From contig JANWLE010000018.1 of assembly GCA_025451035.1 (NCBI GenBank), positions 1 to 54,747 of the forward strand: 54,747 nucleotides of DNA. Reading direction: 5' to 3'. This stretch comes from Solirubrobacteraceae bacterium (GTDB taxonomy: Bacteria > Actinomycetota > Thermoleophilia > Solirubrobacterales > Solirubrobacteraceae). Below are positions 54,373 to 54,747 of this stretch, in pieces. How positions within the stretch are numbered: position 1 is the first letter of the stretch; each line of letters opens with the position of its first letter. The notes beneath the pieces were generated by a model that was not told the origin of the DNA, ran no database searches, and saw only the letters and a program-made list of their open reading frames with translations. Both the position numbers and the translations under genes were made by a program.

Positions 54373-54747
54373 TCACCGACGCTTGCGTGCGCGAATGATC
54401 GCCGAAGTCGCCTGCGGATGAACGCGGTGTGTCTCGCGGATCTCAACGTCGGTCAGTCCCGCGTCCGCGAGTGCCCGCTCGAACTCCTGGCTGGTGAGAG
54501 CCCCGGCGATGCAGCCCGTCCACTGCTGCATGTCTGCGCGCGTGGCATCGTCCATGTTCTCGTCGGCGATGACGTCGGAGATTGCGAATCGTCCTCCCGG
54601 GCGCAGGACCCGGGCGACCTCGCGTAGAACCCGTGGCTTGTCGCCCGAGAGGTTGAGCACACAGTTGGAGATCACCACGTCGACGCTCGCGTCCGGGAGC
54701 GGGATCGCCTCGATGTAGCCCTTGCGGAACTCGACGTTCTCGACGCC
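54373..54747 (-). CDS. ArsM-like SAM methyltransferase (partial, N-terminus off window)
   Basis: The last 124 residues are present and the frame is open to the window edge. VEFRKGYIEAIPLPDASVDVVISNCVLNLSGDKPRVLREVARVLRPGGRFAISDV matches arsenite methyltransferases, including the Cys of NCVLNL that binds arsenite. It probably methylates As(III) with SAM. Assignment is from the C-terminal half only, so a related UbiE-type enzyme remains possible. Confidence 0.85.
   Translation of the reverse strand, partial: GVENVEFRKGYIEAIPLPDASVDVVISNCVLNLSGDKPRVLREVARVLRPGGRFAISDVIADENMDDATRADMQQWTGCIAGALTSQEFERALADAGLTDVEIRETHRVHPQATSAIIRARKRR

Noticed and set aside
1-54747. Mobile element or CRISPR array
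   Set aside because: No transposase, integrase, terminal repeats or regularly spaced repeats were seen, and base composition is even.

Overview
This 54.7 kb window is GC-rich, densely coded DNA with a bacterial layout. No phage, transposon, plasmid, rRNA, tRNA or CRISPR signature was found by eye. The gene families (Actinobacteria-type NarL and OmpR two-component systems, a GAF/GAF kinase of the DevS/DosS type, a split GNAT/acyl-CoA synthetase, TreT, phosphoketolase), the frequent GTG starts and the GC content suggest a member of the Actinomycetota. Thermoleophilia (Solirubrobacterales-like) is my best guess; this is inference, as there is no marker gene to settle it.

Region 1 (1 to about 41.7 kb) reads as one large stress, hypoxia and dormancy island. 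In order it holds a GNAT/ADP-forming acyl-CoA synthetase fusion coupled to a two-domain kinase; a Zn alcohol dehydrogenase divergent from PEP synthase; a coiled-coil protein with a CBS protein; a lipoprotein/ABC exporter set; a site-2 protease with CBS domains; a DUF2267 protein; a DosS-like GAF/GAF histidine kinase that keeps the haem-ligand His and distal Tyr; a type II P-type ATPase; trehalose synthase TreT and a glycogen-debranching-type enzyme; Hsp20; a YbaK-type deacylase; a phosphoribosyltransferase/hydrolase fusion with a sigma-70 family factor; a second FtsX-type permease; a PfkB kinase divergent from a phosphofructokinase with PPi-type residues; a cation/H+ antiporter; acetate kinase and phosphoketolase; a tandem universal stress protein; a cupin; a tiny ribbon-helix-helix regulator; DUF488; nitronate monooxygenase; a NarL-type response regulator; a split cytochrome b operon; and an HDAC-like deacetylase. 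About ten of these families are the ones I recall from the Mycobacterium tuberculosis DosR regulon and the Streptomyces OsdKR-linked stress cluster. Here they sit beside a substrate-level phosphorylation route: stored glucan or trehalose to hexose phosphate to acetyl-phosphate to acetate plus ATP, with alcohol dehydrogenases to reoxidise NAD(P)H.

Region 2 (about 41.9 to 49.3 kb) is an envelope-stress or efflux unit. An OmpR-type response regulator and its kinase are divergent from a MacA-like adaptor, ABC ATPase, MacB-like permease, an anchored DUF5666-like protein and a Cys-lipoprotein. A four-half-site operator with exact 11-bp periodicity lies between the two arms.

Region 3 (49.4 to 54.7 kb) is more mixed: a second Zn alcohol dehydrogenase, a SCO1/SenC copper chaperone, a GGDEF protein without a normal start codon, a membrane protein with a TPR-like tail, and the C-terminal end of an ArsM-like methyltransferase running off the edge.

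Regulatory sequence is a strong part of the window. Notable items are a long palindrome before hsp20, a 27-bp promoter block shared by the P-type ATPase and protease genes, a repeated CCGTAG/CTACGG hexamer in many gaps, an 18 to 20-bp element shared by the stress-protein and ribbon-helix-helix promoters, and the 11-bp-phased OmpR-type operator. All homology statements rest on motif recognition from memory; no search was run.
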